Shown one piece after another: positions 35,128 through 44,545 of a stretch of 64,000 nucleotides of DNA. Both the position numbers and the translations under genes were made by a program. Source of the stretch: Flavobacterium enshiense (lineage in GTDB: Bacteria; Bacteroidota; Bacteroidia; Flavobacteriales; Flavobacteriaceae). Location of the stretch: the NCBI RefSeq assembly GCF_022836875.1, contig NZ_CP090376.1:868001-932000 (forward strand). Direction: 5' to 3'. How positions within the stretch are numbered: position 1 is the stretch's first letter; every line of letters begins with the position of its first letter. A model generated the notes under the pieces. It searched no databases. It had not been told where the DNA came from and saw only the letters and a program-made list of their open reading frames with translations.

Positions 35128-35154
35128 GAAACGGCTCACTTTCGTAAGCCGTCT
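35128..35154 (-). terminator. Terminator of the aminopeptidase P gene
   Basis: On the minus strand, ACGGCTTAC and GTGAGCCGT pair around a GAAA tetraloop, with extension to TTTCTTTTTT on the 3' side. Confidence 0.82.
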
Positions 35155-35185
35155 TTCTTCTTTGTTCTATTTTCTATTCTGTGGA

Positions 35186-36478
35186 TTACGAATTCATCAA
35201 AGTTTCAATCTCATCTGCTTCGATAGGAATGTTGCGCATTAGGTTGAAAGGTTCTCCTTTTTCCTGAATCACCACATCGTCTTCCAAACGTATTCCGAAA
35301 CCTTCTGCTGGGATATAAATTCCGGGTTCTACCGTGAAGACCATGTTGGCTTGCATTGGTTCGTGTAATAAACCGTAGTCATGAGTGTCTAGTCCCATGT
35401 GGTGTGATGTACCATGCATGAAATATTTTTTGTAAGCCGGCCAATCCGGATTTTCGTTCTGCACATCGGCTTTATCGATTAATCCTAAACCTAGTAATTC
35501 TGAGGTCATTATTTTACCCACTTCAAGATGGTACTGTTTCCATAAAGCTCCCGGAACAAGCATTTTGGTAGCCTCGTTTTTCACACGTAAAACCGCATCG
35601 TAAACCGCTCTTTGTCTTTCTGTGAAACGTCCTGAAACCGGAATCGTTCTGGACAAGTCGCTGGAATAGTTCGCATATTCGGCACCAACATCCAAAAGCA
35701 ATAAATCGCCGGCTTTACATTGCTGGTTGTTTTCTATATAATGTAAAACATTGGCATTTGCTCCCGAAGCGATAATTGGTGTATAGGCAAAACCTTTGGA
35801 ACGGTTTCTTAGGAATTCGTGAGCCAGTTCCGCTTCGATTTCATATTCCATTACGTTGGGTTTCACAAACGATAATAATCTTCGGATTCCTTTTTCGGTA
35901 ATGTTACAAGCGTTTTGGATTAAGTCGATTTCCTCGCTTTCTTTTATTGAGCGCAAACGTTGTAAAATCGGATTGGATTTTTCAATCTTGTGTGCCGGGT
36001 AATTTTCTTTCCACCATTTCACAAAACGGGCCTCGCGGGTTTCGGTTTCGATAGCAGCGCGGTAATGCTCGTTGGTGTTAATGTAAATGGTATCGGCATA
36101 TGCCATGATTTCTTTCAGTGTTTTATGGAAATCCTGCAACCAGATCACTGTTTTTACTCCTGATACTTCAAAGGCGCGTTCTTTAGTTAACTTTTCACCT
36201 TCCCAAACGGCAATGTGTTCATTGGTTTCTTTTAAGAACAGGATTTCTTTTAAATGCTCGTAAGGAGCATCCGGAAAAAGTAAAAGGATGCTTTCTTCCT
36301 GGTCTACTCCGGATAAGTAAAAAATATCTCGGTGTTGTGCGAAAGGCAATGTGCTGTCGGCCGAAACAGGGTAGATGTCATTGGAATTAAAAACAGCAAC
36401 ACTGTTGGGTTTCATGTTTGCCGTGAATTTCTGTCTGTTTTTGACAAATAAATCACGGGATATCTGATGGTATTTCAT
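35186..36478 (-). CDS. Xaa-Pro aminopeptidase (aminopeptidase P, M24B)
   Basis: The 430-residue metallopeptidase removes N-terminal residues that precede proline. An N-terminal creatinase-like domain (to about residue 170) leads into the pita-bread domain. Its dinuclear metal ligands are visible as the D in LLLLDVGAEYANYSSDLSRT, the H in HGTSHHMGLDTHD, E in TVEPGIYIP and E in IRLEDDVVI. No signal peptide is seen, so it should be cytosolic. It is divergent from sdhC across a 296-bp region with two palindromes. Confidence 0.94.
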   Translation of the reverse strand: MKYHQISRDLFVKNRQKFTANMKPNSVAVFNSNDIYPVSADSTLPFAQHRDIFYLSGVDQEESILLLFPDAPYEHLKEILFLKETNEHIAVWEGEKLTKERAFEVSGVKTVIWLQDFHKTLKEIMAYADTIYINTNEHYRAAIETETREARFVKWWKENYPAHKIEKSNPILQRLRSIKESEEIDLIQNACNITEKGIRRLLSFVKPNVMEYEIEAELAHEFLRNRSKGFAYTPIIASGANANVLHYIENNQQCKAGDLLLLDVGAEYANYSSDLSRTIPVSGRFTERQRAVYDAVLRVKNEATKMLVPGALWKQYHLEVGKIMTSELLGLGLIDKADVQNENPDWPAYKKYFMHGTSHHMGLDTHDYGLLHEPMQANMVFTVEPGIYIPAEGFGIRLEDDVVIQEKGEPFNLMRNIPIEADEIETLMNS

Positions 36479-36508
36479 ATGTGTATTTTTATTGTTTTTT
36501 ATTGATCA

Positions 36509-36523
36509 TATGCAATTTGCATA
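36509..36523. promoter_or_regulatory. 15-bp palindrome upstream of the aminopeptidase P gene
   Basis: TATGCAA-T-TTGCATA is a perfect inverted repeat 31-45 bp upstream of the start codon. An operator is plausible; no regulator can be named. Confidence 0.4.
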
Positions 36524-36559
36524 ACATTATTGATGTTTGCAGACAATTATGGTTATGCT

Positions 36560-36576
36560 CATTTCATAATGAAATG
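36560..36576. promoter_or_regulatory. 17-bp palindrome in the sdhC-aminopeptidase P intergenic region
   Basis: CATTTCAT-A-ATGAAATG is a perfect inverted repeat with a one-base centre, about 130 bp upstream of the sdhC -33 box. It is a candidate protein-binding site only. Confidence 0.4.
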
Positions 36577-36704
36577 GTTTATAAAAATTACAAGAACCCA
36601 AATTTAGAAACTTTCGGGCCAAAAGATGTTAATCTGTAGAAAAAAATATGGAAAGAAGAAGGGGTGTTGTCATTTTAAATTCATTATAAATAAGCGGCAA
36701 ACTT

Positions 36705-36735
36705 TTGCGGGTAAAGTGAAATACCCTTATTTTTG
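36705..36735 (+). promoter_or_regulatory. Promoter of sdhCAB
   Basis: TTG (36705-36707), 20 bases, TATTTTTG (36728-36735). It overlaps an in-frame upstream extension of the sdhC reading frame, which supports the downstream ATG at 36775. Confidence 0.8.
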
Positions 36736-36774
36736 TTTGATTTTTTTAAAAACTATTATATTCAAACAAATACT

Positions 36775-37629
36775 ATGGCAAAATCTGCGCTTTTAAAGTC
36801 GTCTATCGTAAAAAAATACTGGATGGCTCTTACGGGTTTATTTTTATGCTTGTTTTTGGCGGGTCACTTAGCTGGAAATCTTCAGTTGATTTTCGGAAAT
36901 GCATCACAGTTTAATCAGTATGCATTATTCATGACTTCCAATCCGGCAGTAAAATTATTATCTTACGTAACGTACTTCTCTATCTTGTTTCACGCAGTTG
37001 ACGGGTTTATGTTAACGTATCAAAACGTAAAAGCAAGACCAATCGGTTACGCAAAATCAAATCCTGCTGCAAGCAGCAGTTTTTCATCAAGAAACATGGC
37101 GGTTTTAGGAACGTTAATTTTAGTGTTCATCGTTACGCACATGGTTAACTTTTGGGCTGTGATGCATTTTGACAAAAACATGCCGTTAGTATCCAGAGAA
37201 GTTTCTGAGATGGGTATGAGTCAAAAAGTAGCTGTCGGTGTTTTGGGTTCGCAAGCACCTTATTTTCCTTTAGATGCTAAGGGTAAACTTAATGCAGAAG
37301 TTATAAGAAGAAATGAGTTGACTCAGAAAACGGTTACGACTGTTGTTGATAAAGACGGTTATGTTGTTTTCGAAGGACAGAAGGATTTGCATAAAATTAC
37401 TTTTGCTTTCTTCCAAAATCCAAAAACAGGATTGATTGCAACTATTTTGTATGTATTGGCAATGGTAGTTTTAGCATTCCACTTATTACACGGATTCCAA
37501 AGTGCATTCCAATCGTTGGGTGTAAATAATAAATTTACTCCGGCTATCAAGTCTTTCGGAACCTTATTTGCAATCATCGTTCCTTTATTGTTTGCAATTA
37601 TTCCGGTTTATATTCACTTTGTTAAATAA
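36775..37629 (+). CDS. sdhC: Succinate dehydrogenase/fumarate reductase cytochrome b subunit
   Basis: The 284-residue integral membrane subunit anchors SdhAB and passes electrons to menaquinone. It has about five helices (WMALTGLFLCLFLAGHLAGNL; LLSYVTYFSILFHAVDGFML; NMAVLGTLILVFIVTHMVNFWAVMHF; TILYVLAMVVLAFHLLHGF; TLFAIIVPLLFAIIPVYIHF). Histidines within the helices (H30 in AGHLAGN, H70, the H of VTHM, H of LLHGF) fit di-heme ligation, as in the fused cytochrome b of Bacteroidota. I place the start at 36775 because an upstream ATG at 36733 overlaps the promoter. It is the first gene of sdhCAB. Confidence 0.93.
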   Translation: MAKSALLKSSIVKKYWMALTGLFLCLFLAGHLAGNLQLIFGNASQFNQYALFMTSNPAVKLLSYVTYFSILFHAVDGFMLTYQNVKARPIGYAKSNPAASSSFSSRNMAVLGTLILVFIVTHMVNFWAVMHFDKNMPLVSREVSEMGMSQKVAVGVLGSQAPYFPLDAKGKLNAEVIRRNELTQKTVTTVVDKDGYVVFEGQKDLHKITFAFFQNPKTGLIATILYVLAMVVLAFHLLHGFQSAFQSLGVNNKFTPAIKSFGTLFAIIVPLLFAIIPVYIHFVK

Positions 37630-37644
37630 TCAACATCAAAATAT

Positions 37645-39654
37645 ATGAAGTTAGATTCAAAAATACCTGATGGTCACATTTCAGAGAAATGGACTAATCA
37701 TAAAAATAACCTTAAACTGGTTGCACCTAACAACAGACCAAAAATCGATATCATTATTGTAGGGACTGGTTTGGCAGGTGCTTCTGCAGCAGCTTCATTT
37801 GCTGAAATGGGGTACAACGTAAAAGCGTTTTGTTATCAGGATTCTCCTCGTCGTGCGCACTCTATTGCTGCTCAAGGGGGTATCAATGCTGCTAAAAATT
37901 ATCAAAACGACGGTGACTCTATTTATCGTTTATTCTATGATACAATCAAAGGTGGTGACTACCGTGCACGTGAGGCAAACGTTCACCGTTTGGCTGAAGT
38001 TTCCGGAAACATCATTGACCAGTGTGTGGCTCAGGGTGTTCCGTTCGCTCGTGAATACGGCGGTATGTTAGATAACCGTTCTTTCGGTGGTACTCAGGTT
38101 CAACGTACATTCTACGCTGCAGGGCAAACAGGACAACAGTTGTTGCTTGGAGCTTATTCTGCACTTAACCGTCAAATCGGATTAGGACGTGTTGAAATGT
38201 ACAACCGTCACGAAATGTTGGAATTGGTAAAAGTTGATGGAAAAGCCCGCGGTATCATTGCTCGTAACCTTATTACAGGTGAAATCGAAAGACATTCAGC
38301 TCACGCTGTGATTGTTGCAACAGGAGGATACGGAAACGTATATTTCCTTTCTACAAACGCAATGGGGTCAAATGTTACTGCTGCATGGAAAATCCACAGA
38401 CAAGGAGCTTTGTTCGCTAATCCAGCTTACGTACAAATCCACCCAACATGTATTCCGGTTCACGGAACAAATCAGTCTAAGTTGACTTTGATGTCTGAGT
38501 CATTGCGTAACTCCGGACGTATTTGGGTTCCTAAGAAAAAAGAAGATGCTGAAGCAATCCGTGCTGGAAAATTGAAACCGGTACAAATTGCTGAAGGAGA
38601 CAGAGATTATTTCTTAGAGAGAAGATACCCTGCATTTGGTAACCTTGTTCCTCGTGACGTTGCATCTCGTGCTGCTAAGGAGCGTTGTGATGCTGGTTTC
38701 GGAATCGAAGCTAACGATACTAACGAAGGTGTATATTTAGATTTCTCTACTGAAATTCAAAATAAAGGTAAGCAGGCGGCTTACGCAAAAGGGAACCACA
38801 ACCCATCTGCTGCAGAAATTACTGCTTTAGGTAAACAATGGTTAGAAGAGAAATACGGTAACTTGTTTACAATGTACCAAAAAATCACTGACGAGAATCC
38901 GTATGAGACTCCGATGAAGATTTACCCTGCTGTTCACTATACTATGGGGGGTGTTTGGGTTGATTACAACTTACAGTCTACAATCCCTGGATGTTTCGTA
39001 GCAGGAGAAGCTAACTTCTCTGATCACGGAGCTAACCGTTTGGGAGCTTCTGCGTTGATGCAAGGTTTGGCTGATGGTTATTTCGTATTGCCTTACACGG
39101 TTTCTAACTATTTGGCAGACGATATCCGTACAGGAAAAATTTCTACAGATTTGCCAGAGTTTGTTGAAGCTGAAAACCGTGTGAAAGATCAAATCAACAG
39201 TTTCATAAACAATAAAGGAACTAAGTCTGTAGACCACTTCCACAAGCGTTTAGGAAACATCATGTGGAATAAAGTTGGTATGGGTCGTAACGAGAATGGT
39301 CTGACAGAAGCTATTTCTGAAATCGCTGCTTTAAAAGAAGAATTCTACAAAAATGTTTACGTTCCGGGAAGCAACGATGAATTAAATCCTGAGTTGGAAA
39401 AAGCACTTCGCGTTGCCGACTTCATCGAATTGGGTCAGTTGATGGCTATGGATGCTTTACAGCGTAAAGAATCTTGTGGTGGTCACTTCCGTGAGGAGTA
39501 TCAGGATTCAGAAGGAGAAACTCTTCGTGATGATGTTAACTTCTCATTTGTTGGAGCATGGGAATACCAAGGTTCAGATATCAATAAAGAAGTATTACAC
39601 AAAGAAGATTTGAAATACGATTTTATCAAAATTGCAGCTAGAAATTATAAATAA
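37645..39654 (+). CDS. sdhA: Succinate dehydrogenase flavoprotein subunit
   Basis: The 669-residue subunit oxidises succinate to fumarate. It has the FAD-binding [20 protein letters not shown] near residues 37-56 and the covalent FAD histidine in [15 protein letters not shown]. Catalytic residues lie in the HPT and [19 protein letters not shown] regions. The C-terminal domain is full length. It follows sdhC by 15 bp. Its codon use is strongly biased, with highly regular codons consistent with high expression. Confidence 0.96.
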   Translation: MKLDSKIPDGHISEKWTNHKNNLKLVAPNNRPKIDIIIVGTGLAGASAAASFAEMGYNVKAFCYQDSPRRAHSIAAQGGINAAKNYQNDGDSIYRLFYDTIKGGDYRAREANVHRLAEVSGNIIDQCVAQGVPFAREYGGMLDNRSFGGTQVQRTFYAAGQTGQQLLLGAYSALNRQIGLGRVEMYNRHEMLELVKVDGKARGIIARNLITGEIERHSAHAVIVATGGYGNVYFLSTNAMGSNVTAAWKIHRQGALFANPAYVQIHPTCIPVHGTNQSKLTLMSESLRNSGRIWVPKKKEDAEAIRAGKLKPVQIAEGDRDYFLERRYPAFGNLVPRDVASRAAKERCDAGFGIEANDTNEGVYLDFSTEIQNKGKQAAYAKGNHNPSAAEITALGKQWLEEKYGNLFTMYQKITDENPYETPMKIYPAVHYTMGGVWVDYNLQSTIPGCFVAGEANFSDHGANRLGASALMQGLADGYFVLPYTVSNYLADDIRTGKISTDLPEFVEAENRVKDQINSFINNKGTKSVDHFHKRLGNIMWNKVGMGRNENGLTEAISEIAALKEEFYKNVYVPGSNDELNPELEKALRVADFIELGQLMAMDALQRKESCGGHFREEYQDSEGETLRDDVNFSFVGAWEYQGSDINKEVLHKEDLKYDFIKIAARNYK

Positions 39655-39680
39655 TAGTTGAAAAGCAAAAAGAAAAGATT

Positions 39681-40442
39681 ATGGCTTCTAAAAAGAACAT
39701 CAATATAAACCTTAAAATTTGGCGTCAGAAAAACGCTAAAGCCAAAGGTAGTATGGAAACATACAAACTGGATAACGTTTCTACAGACAGTTCATTCCTG
39801 GAAATGTTAGACCAATTGAACGAAGAATTGATCAACAAACAAATCGAGCCGGTAGCTTTCGATCACGACTGTCGTGAAGGAATTTGCGGTATGTGTTCGT
39901 TATACATCAACGGACGTGCTCACGGACCGGATACAGGAATCACAACTTGTCAGCTTCACATGCGTATGTTCAATGACGGAGATACGATTTTCGTTGAGCC
40001 ATGGAGAAGTAAAGCTTTCCCTGTAATCAAGGATTTGGTTGTAGACAGAACTTCTTTCGAGAGAATCCAACAGGCTGGAGGTTTCGTTTCGGTAAACACT
40101 TCCGGAAACACAATTGACGCGAATGCGACTCCGGTTCCGAAACACGATGCAGATAAAGCGTTCGAAGCAGCAGCTTGTATTGGTTGTGGAGCGTGTGTAG
40201 CTACATGTAAAAATGGTTCGGCTATGCTATTCGTTGGGGCAAAAGTGTCTCAGTTCGCTTTATTGCCGCAAGGAAAAGTGGAAGCAACTCAGCGTGTATT
40301 AAACATGGTACGTCAGATGGACGAAGAAGGATTCGGTAACTGTACCAATACTGGTGCATGCGAAATCGAATGTCCGAAAGGAATTTCTTTGGAAAACATC
40401 GCTCGTATGAACCGTGAGTTCCTTAAAGCAAGTTTGAAATAA
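39681..40442 (+). CDS. sdhB: Succinate dehydrogenase iron-sulfur subunit
   Basis: The 253-residue subunit carries the three iron-sulfur clusters linking flavin and quinone sites. A plant-type [2Fe-2S] site is at [17 protein letters not shown] with a further cysteine in GITTCQ. The ferredoxin-type part has [11 protein letters not shown] and [17 protein letters not shown]. The N-terminus [18 protein letters not shown] lacks extra domains. It is the last gene of sdhCAB and is followed by a perfect terminator. Confidence 0.96.
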   Translation: MASKKNININLKIWRQKNAKAKGSMETYKLDNVSTDSSFLEMLDQLNEELINKQIEPVAFDHDCREGICGMCSLYINGRAHGPDTGITTCQLHMRMFNDGDTIFVEPWRSKAFPVIKDLVVDRTSFERIQQAGGFVSVNTSGNTIDANATPVPKHDADKAFEAAACIGCGACVATCKNGSAMLFVGAKVSQFALLPQGKVEATQRVLNMVRQMDEEGFGNCTNTGACEIECPKGISLENIARMNREFLKASLK

Positions 40443-40460
40443 ACTTTATTCATAAATTTT

Positions 40461-40496
40461 AAAAAACGCATCCAGCATTGTTGGATGCGTTTTTTG
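40461..40496 (+). terminator. Terminator of sdhCAB
   Basis: AAAAAACGCATCCA and TGGATGCGTTTTTT form a long perfect stem with a seven-base loop. Confidence 0.92.
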
Positions 40497-40526
40497 TTTT
40501 TACTATTTTTAACAAAAAGTTCGGCT

Positions 40527-41294
40527 ATGCAAATTTCTATCATACAGGCACCTCTTTTTTGGGAAAACCCAGAAGCTAATCGTAATTATTTTGCGGCCAA
40601 GATTCAGAATATCCCCGAAGAAACTTTATTGGTGGTCTTACCGGAAATGTTTACTTCTGGATTTACTATGAATCCGCATGAAGTGGCCGAGGATATGAAT
40701 GGTGCTACTGTGCAATGGATGAAATCGACTGCCTCAAGCAGAAATATAGCCTTAACCGGCAGTGTCATCATCCGGGAAGATGATAATTATTATAACCGTT
40801 TGTTGTTTGTATTCCCGACAGGTGAAGTGGAATACTATGACAAGCGTCATTTGTTCTCCTTTGCGGGTGAAGATAAGATATATAAAAAAGGAATCGAAAA
40901 AAAAATCATCAATTATCTTGGATGGCGCATTTGTCCTTTGATATGTTATGATTTGCGTTTTCCCGTGTTTTCTCGCATTAATGACGATTATGATTTGCTG
41001 ATTTATGTTGCCAATTGGCCTCAGGCGAGGATAGGTGCCTGGGATACGTTGCTTAAGGCGCGCGCCATTGAAAACATGAGCTATGTGGTAGGGGTAAACC
41101 GCGTTGGTGAAGATGATAATGATAATAATTATCCGGGACATTCTCAGATTCTTGATTATCTGGGAACGTTTTTGATTGAACCTTCTGAAAAAGAAATGGT
41201 CTATTCTGTACGATTGGATAAAGAACTAATGCTGGCTAACCGCAATAGGTTAGGGTTTTTACGAGACAGAGATTCCTTTACTTTGACAGAATAA
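40527..41294 (+). CDS. Nitrilase-superfamily carbon-nitrogen hydrolase (Nit2/omega-amidase-like)
   Basis: The 255-residue amidase has the Glu-Lys-Cys triad: E40 in LPEMFTSGF, K106 in YYDKRHLFSFAGE and C140 in CPLICYDLRFPVF. The FAGED and YDLRFP contexts match omega-amidase/Nit2 enzymes, which deamidate alpha-ketoglutaramate or ketosuccinamate. The reading frame is open back to 40485 but that would begin inside the sdh terminator, so the ATG at 40527 is chosen. It is cytosolic and monocistronic. Confidence 0.9.
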   Translation: MQISIIQAPLFWENPEANRNYFAAKIQNIPEETLLVVLPEMFTSGFTMNPHEVAEDMNGATVQWMKSTASSRNIALTGSVIIREDDNYYNRLLFVFPTGEVEYYDKRHLFSFAGEDKIYKKGIEKKIINYLGWRICPLICYDLRFPVFSRINDDYDLLIYVANWPQARIGAWDTLLKARAIENMSYVVGVNRVGEDDNDNNYPGHSQILDYLGTFLIEPSEKEMVYSVRLDKELMLANRNRLGFLRDRDSFTLTE

Positions 41295-41388
41295 AGGTTT
41301 GTTTTGATGCAAATGTGTCCCTTATTCTGTATTTGTATAAAGTGTGTAAAAAAAATAAAGCATTTTAAAGTTTACTAACTCACGTTTT

Positions 41389-43002
41389 TTATCGCTTTAA
41401 ATCAAAATCTTCATCCATTATCCAATTGGCATGGAGGTCAATTACTGTGGGATAATAAACCACTTCTTCTGCCTGACGTTTTTCAAGAAAACTTCCCGTT
41501 GTCCATTCTCCGTCCTTGTTGTCGTCATAGATGACGCGAACGGTGTACTTCTGTGGTTCTAAAGAATCGAAATTCAGAATGGTTTCTTTTTCTGAATAAG
41601 CAGAAACCAACACTTTTTCTTTGGCATCCAATAATTCCAGAATAATCGGGAATCGCTTCACATTATGAAGAGTGATCTTTAAATTGCCGTAATCGGATAA
41701 ATTCTTAGTGATTACGGAAAATTTTAACGAGTCATTCTCCTTATCATAAAAATCTTTTATAGCACCCGGCAATAATCGGATATTGTATTTCTGATTTTCT
41801 TCTTTCTTAAAATCGAGGGCGATTTCCTCTTCCATTTCTTTGTATTCTGCAGTAAAAGGAACTTTGGTTGAATCTTTTTTGGTGACTGAAATTTTAGAAG
41901 CATCGACCTTGGACAGGGGTATAGCAGTTGTCAGCGTAAAAATATCCCTGAAATGCAGAATGCCCTTTTGTTTGGTTTCAATGCTTAAGGTGTCGACGGC
42001 CTTCATTTCTTTGATGCGCGAAGTAAAAGTTTTTGCGTAATTACCATTGGTTACTTCCACATGAACCGAATCGGTTTTTATTTTTGGGATCCAAATCTGT
42101 AATGAGTCCTTCCCGGCAAAACGTGTAAGTTTGGAAGGGATTATTTCACTGCCTTTCCTAACGGTTATCTTGGTATTTTTCGGATTTCCTTCAAATCCCA
42201 TCAGCAATCGGTTGCTGCTGGCCTGTGATGGTTTTGATGCTTTAAAAACCGACTTTTCTTTGAATAATTCCAGTTGGTACAACGTGTCTGTTGGAATTGT
42301 TATTTCATGTTTCAGAAAGCCGATTTTGTCCTCTTGTGGTTCAAATTTATAATTGTTATTCTTGTCTTTTAGCGCTATAAGACGGTATTTCCCCGGTTTG
42401 ATGTTTTCCAGCGCAAAGGCTTTGATGCTGTCCAACGTATTGGTTACATAACGCGGTTGTTTTTTGTAAACGGTTGAATCGTTGTATGTCTCGGCTTCAT
42501 AAAGCATTACGTTTACAAAGTTGTCCGGTTTTTTGGAATAGGAATCCTTGATTGTACCGGCCAATTTTAGTGAATCTATGTAACTTCCCGTTGAAAAGAC
42601 ATATTTAAACTGTGAATAGGGATTTCCCTCGTTATTATCGGTAATACTTTGTCCGAAGTTAAAGCTGTAGGTCGTATTGGCTTGTAAAGTGTCCTGTATT
42701 TTTATGGTGATGAATTTACTGGCGCTTCCCATCGGAACTATTGTCGGAGGATTTTTCATGGGCGGGGAAATAATCAGCTGTTTGCTGATGTCTTTTATTT
42801 TGATGAACTCATCGAAGTTTATCTTGATGAAATCCCCTTTAAAGTTTGTACTGAAATTTTTTGGCAAGCTGCTTACAATCTTGGGAGCGATAGTGTCCTT
42901 TGATCCACCGGTAATAGTACCTCTTTTAGCGCAACTTGTTGCTATAATGGAAAGGAACACGACGAATAGTATAATCTTTGATTTTAACATCTTGAATTTC
43001 AT
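41389..43002 (-). CDS. Ig-like domain lipoprotein of unknown function
   Basis: The 537-residue product begins with a lipoprotein signal: a hydrophobic stretch followed by IIATSC (lipidated Cys near residue 24). An SbsA-type Ig-like domain follows (DTIAPKIVSSLPKNFSTNFKGDFIKINFDEFI). Later segments are beta-rich, with GKYRLIALKDKNNNYKFEPQEDKIGF resembling a carboxypeptidase-regulatory or Cna-B-like fold. Related Bacteroidota lipoproteins are common, without assigned function. It is probably located in the outer membrane or periplasm. The start could be four codons later. Confidence 0.85.
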   Translation of the reverse strand: MKFKMLKSKIILFVVFLSIIATSCAKRGTITGGSKDTIAPKIVSSLPKNFSTNFKGDFIKINFDEFIKIKDISKQLIISPPMKNPPTIVPMGSASKFITIKIQDTLQANTTYSFNFGQSITDNNEGNPYSQFKYVFSTGSYIDSLKLAGTIKDSYSKKPDNFVNVMLYEAETYNDSTVYKKQPRYVTNTLDSIKAFALENIKPGKYRLIALKDKNNNYKFEPQEDKIGFLKHEITIPTDTLYQLELFKEKSVFKASKPSQASSNRLLMGFEGNPKNTKITVRKGSEIIPSKLTRFAGKDSLQIWIPKIKTDSVHVEVTNGNYAKTFTSRIKEMKAVDTLSIETKQKGILHFRDIFTLTTAIPLSKVDASKISVTKKDSTKVPFTAEYKEMEEEIALDFKKEENQKYNIRLLPGAIKDFYDKENDSLKFSVITKNLSDYGNLKITLHNVKRFPIILELLDAKEKVLVSAYSEKETILNFDSLEPQKYTVRVIYDDNKDGEWTTGSFLEKRQAEEVVYYPTVIDLHANWIMDEDFDLKR

Positions 43003-43057
43003 TTAACAGCACAAAATAACGATTATATTTAGAGGAAATGAAATGTTTTCTGTAAAA

Positions 43058-43762
43058 TTATGAATGTGCAAAGGCTATGGTAATGATGCTTACTTTGGCG
43101 TTCGGTATTTCTAAAAGGGCTTTCCCACAGGCCTCCAACGTCGCACCGCTCGTAATTACGTCATCGACTAAAAGAAAATGTTTTCCATGGTCTTTTTCTG
43201 AAAATTTTGCTTCGAACAGGGTGGGGTTTATTTCGGTTCTGTCCAGCAGGTTTTTTTTGGTTTGTGTTTTCGAGTATAATTTTCTGATCAGTAAATTTTC
43301 GTTGAAAGGAATTTCGAGCCCAGATGCTAAGGCTGTGCCAAATTGGGTAATCTGGTTATAGCCTCTTTCATTCTGCTTCTTTTTGTGCAACGGAACTGGA
43401 ATTACAAGGTCAAATTTTTCGAAAGCATGGATTTCCTTCAGTTTGCTGTAATAAAGCATTCCAAATAATGTTCCTACTTCCTCCGCACCTTTGTATTTCA
43501 AGTTGTGGATGAGTTGTTGTACAATTCCTTTTTTGTGAAAGTAAACAACTGAAGAGGCATGCGAAACCGGAAGCCTACCATAGAATTTTTTAAAAGTTTC
43601 ATTGTCTTTTGCCAGATAATGGTTGGTGAACGGTAAATCGTGCCGGCATTTTGAACAGAGAACACTTTCATTAGTTAACAAAAGGGTGTTACATCCGTTA
43701 CAAATCGCAGGAAAAAGGAGATTAATCAGGTTTTTTATCATTTCATCGATTTTTTTATTCAA
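43058..43762 (-). CDS. ComF-family phosphoribosyltransferase-like protein
   Basis: The 234-residue protein has an N-terminal zinc ribbon (C21, C24, C36, C39 in CNGC and CSKC). A type I phosphoribosyltransferase domain has the PRPP loop HFLLVDDVITSGATLEACG at about 194-212. ComF/GntX proteins are linked to DNA uptake in competent species, but their enzymatic role is not proven. A start seven codons later (MIKNLINLL) is possible. It lies 55 bp upstream of the lipoprotein gene on the same strand. Confidence 0.9.
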   Translation of the reverse strand: MNKKIDEMIKNLINLLFPAICNGCNTLLLTNESVLCSKCRHDLPFTNHYLAKDNETFKKFYGRLPVSHASSVVYFHKKGIVQQLIHNLKYKGAEEVGTLFGMLYYSKLKEIHAFEKFDLVIPVPLHKKKQNERGYNQITQFGTALASGLEIPFNENLLIRKLYSKTQTKKNLLDRTEINPTLFEAKFSEKDHGKHFLLVDDVITSGATLEACGKALLEIPNAKVSIITIAFAHS

Positions 43763-43804
43763 ATATTTAAGGCATTGTTAAATTCGCGATTATTACTTTG
43801 TAAA

Positions 43805-44479
43805 ATGCCACATAATAAATTACTATTCTTGACCACTTTCGGTGTTGGGTTTCTTGCAGTAGGATTAATAACGGTTTCTTTTAAACTGTACGATTTTTCC
43901 TTAAAAAATAAAGAGCTCAAAGATAAGATATCTTTGGAAAAATCAATCCATCAAAATCAGATTTCCGAAATTTTGAAGCGCTATGATTCCGTGAATGAAA
44001 AATATGCGGATAATTCATCGCAGGTTAAAGTATCTGCATCGCCTACAAACGATGGTGTTTCTGTTAAGGGAAATTACCCAGCTGTCGTTAAAACAACACC
44101 TAAAAAACTCGTAAAGAAGTTGTCTGCTGTCAACATAAATGCCCATGGCGTTCGGATAGTTTTAAATGATGCCGTGGAAACCACCGTGTCTTCCAAAGTC
44201 GATCAGGTGCGCGTCCGTTTTACTCTGGAGAAAAATAAGGATATCGGGCCTGGAAACAAGACAATTTTTATTCAGGTAGTCAATCCTAAAAATCGATTGT
44301 TAACACTGAAAGGAGGATCCGGAACTCAATTGGTCAAAGAAATTTATTACGACAAGCTGAACACAGATGCCTGTGTATTTATAGATCTTTATCAATACCA
44401 ATTAATAGTCGGTGATTATAAAATCAATCTAATCCACGAAGGTCAAATTATTGGAACCACTAATTTCAGAGTCAATTAA
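43805..44479 (+). CDS. Single-pass membrane-anchored protein of unknown function
   Basis: From the preferred ATG (MPHNKLLFLTTFG) the product has 224 residues. One membrane helix spans about residues 6-25, followed by a coiled-coil-like region (SLKNKELKDKISLEKSIHQNQISEILKRYDSVNEKY). A low-complexity linker with TPKKLVKKL leads to a beta-rich C-terminal domain of about 130 residues ending in GQIIGTTNFRVN. I do not recognise the family. A longer frame starting at 43775 overlaps the likely promoter. It is divergent from comF and upstream of glyS, which has its own -7 box. Confidence 0.7.
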   Translation: MPHNKLLFLTTFGVGFLAVGLITVSFKLYDFSLKNKELKDKISLEKSIHQNQISEILKRYDSVNEKYADNSSQVKVSASPTNDGVSVKGNYPAVVKTTPKKLVKKLSAVNINAHGVRIVLNDAVETTVSSKVDQVRVRFTLEKNKDIGPGNKTIFIQVVNPKNRLLTLKGGSGTQLVKEIYYDKLNTDACVFIDLYQYQLIVGDYKINLIHEGQIIGTTNFRVN

Positions 44480-44530
44480 AATTCTTTCAAAAAGATAGTT
44501 TTCCGGCTATTTTTTCCCGACCTATTTTTA

Positions 44531-44538
44531 TATTTTTG
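44531..44538 (+). promoter_or_regulatory. Probable -7 box of glyS
   Basis: TATTTTTG, 7 bp before the ATG, implying a very short leader. No clear TTG lies at the expected distance. Confidence 0.45.
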
Positions 44539-44545
44539 CGTCACT

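Noticed and set aside
36733..36774. Longer SdhC beginning MFDFFKNYY
   Set aside because: This start codon lies inside the -7 box of a full-consensus promoter, so it would not be on the message.
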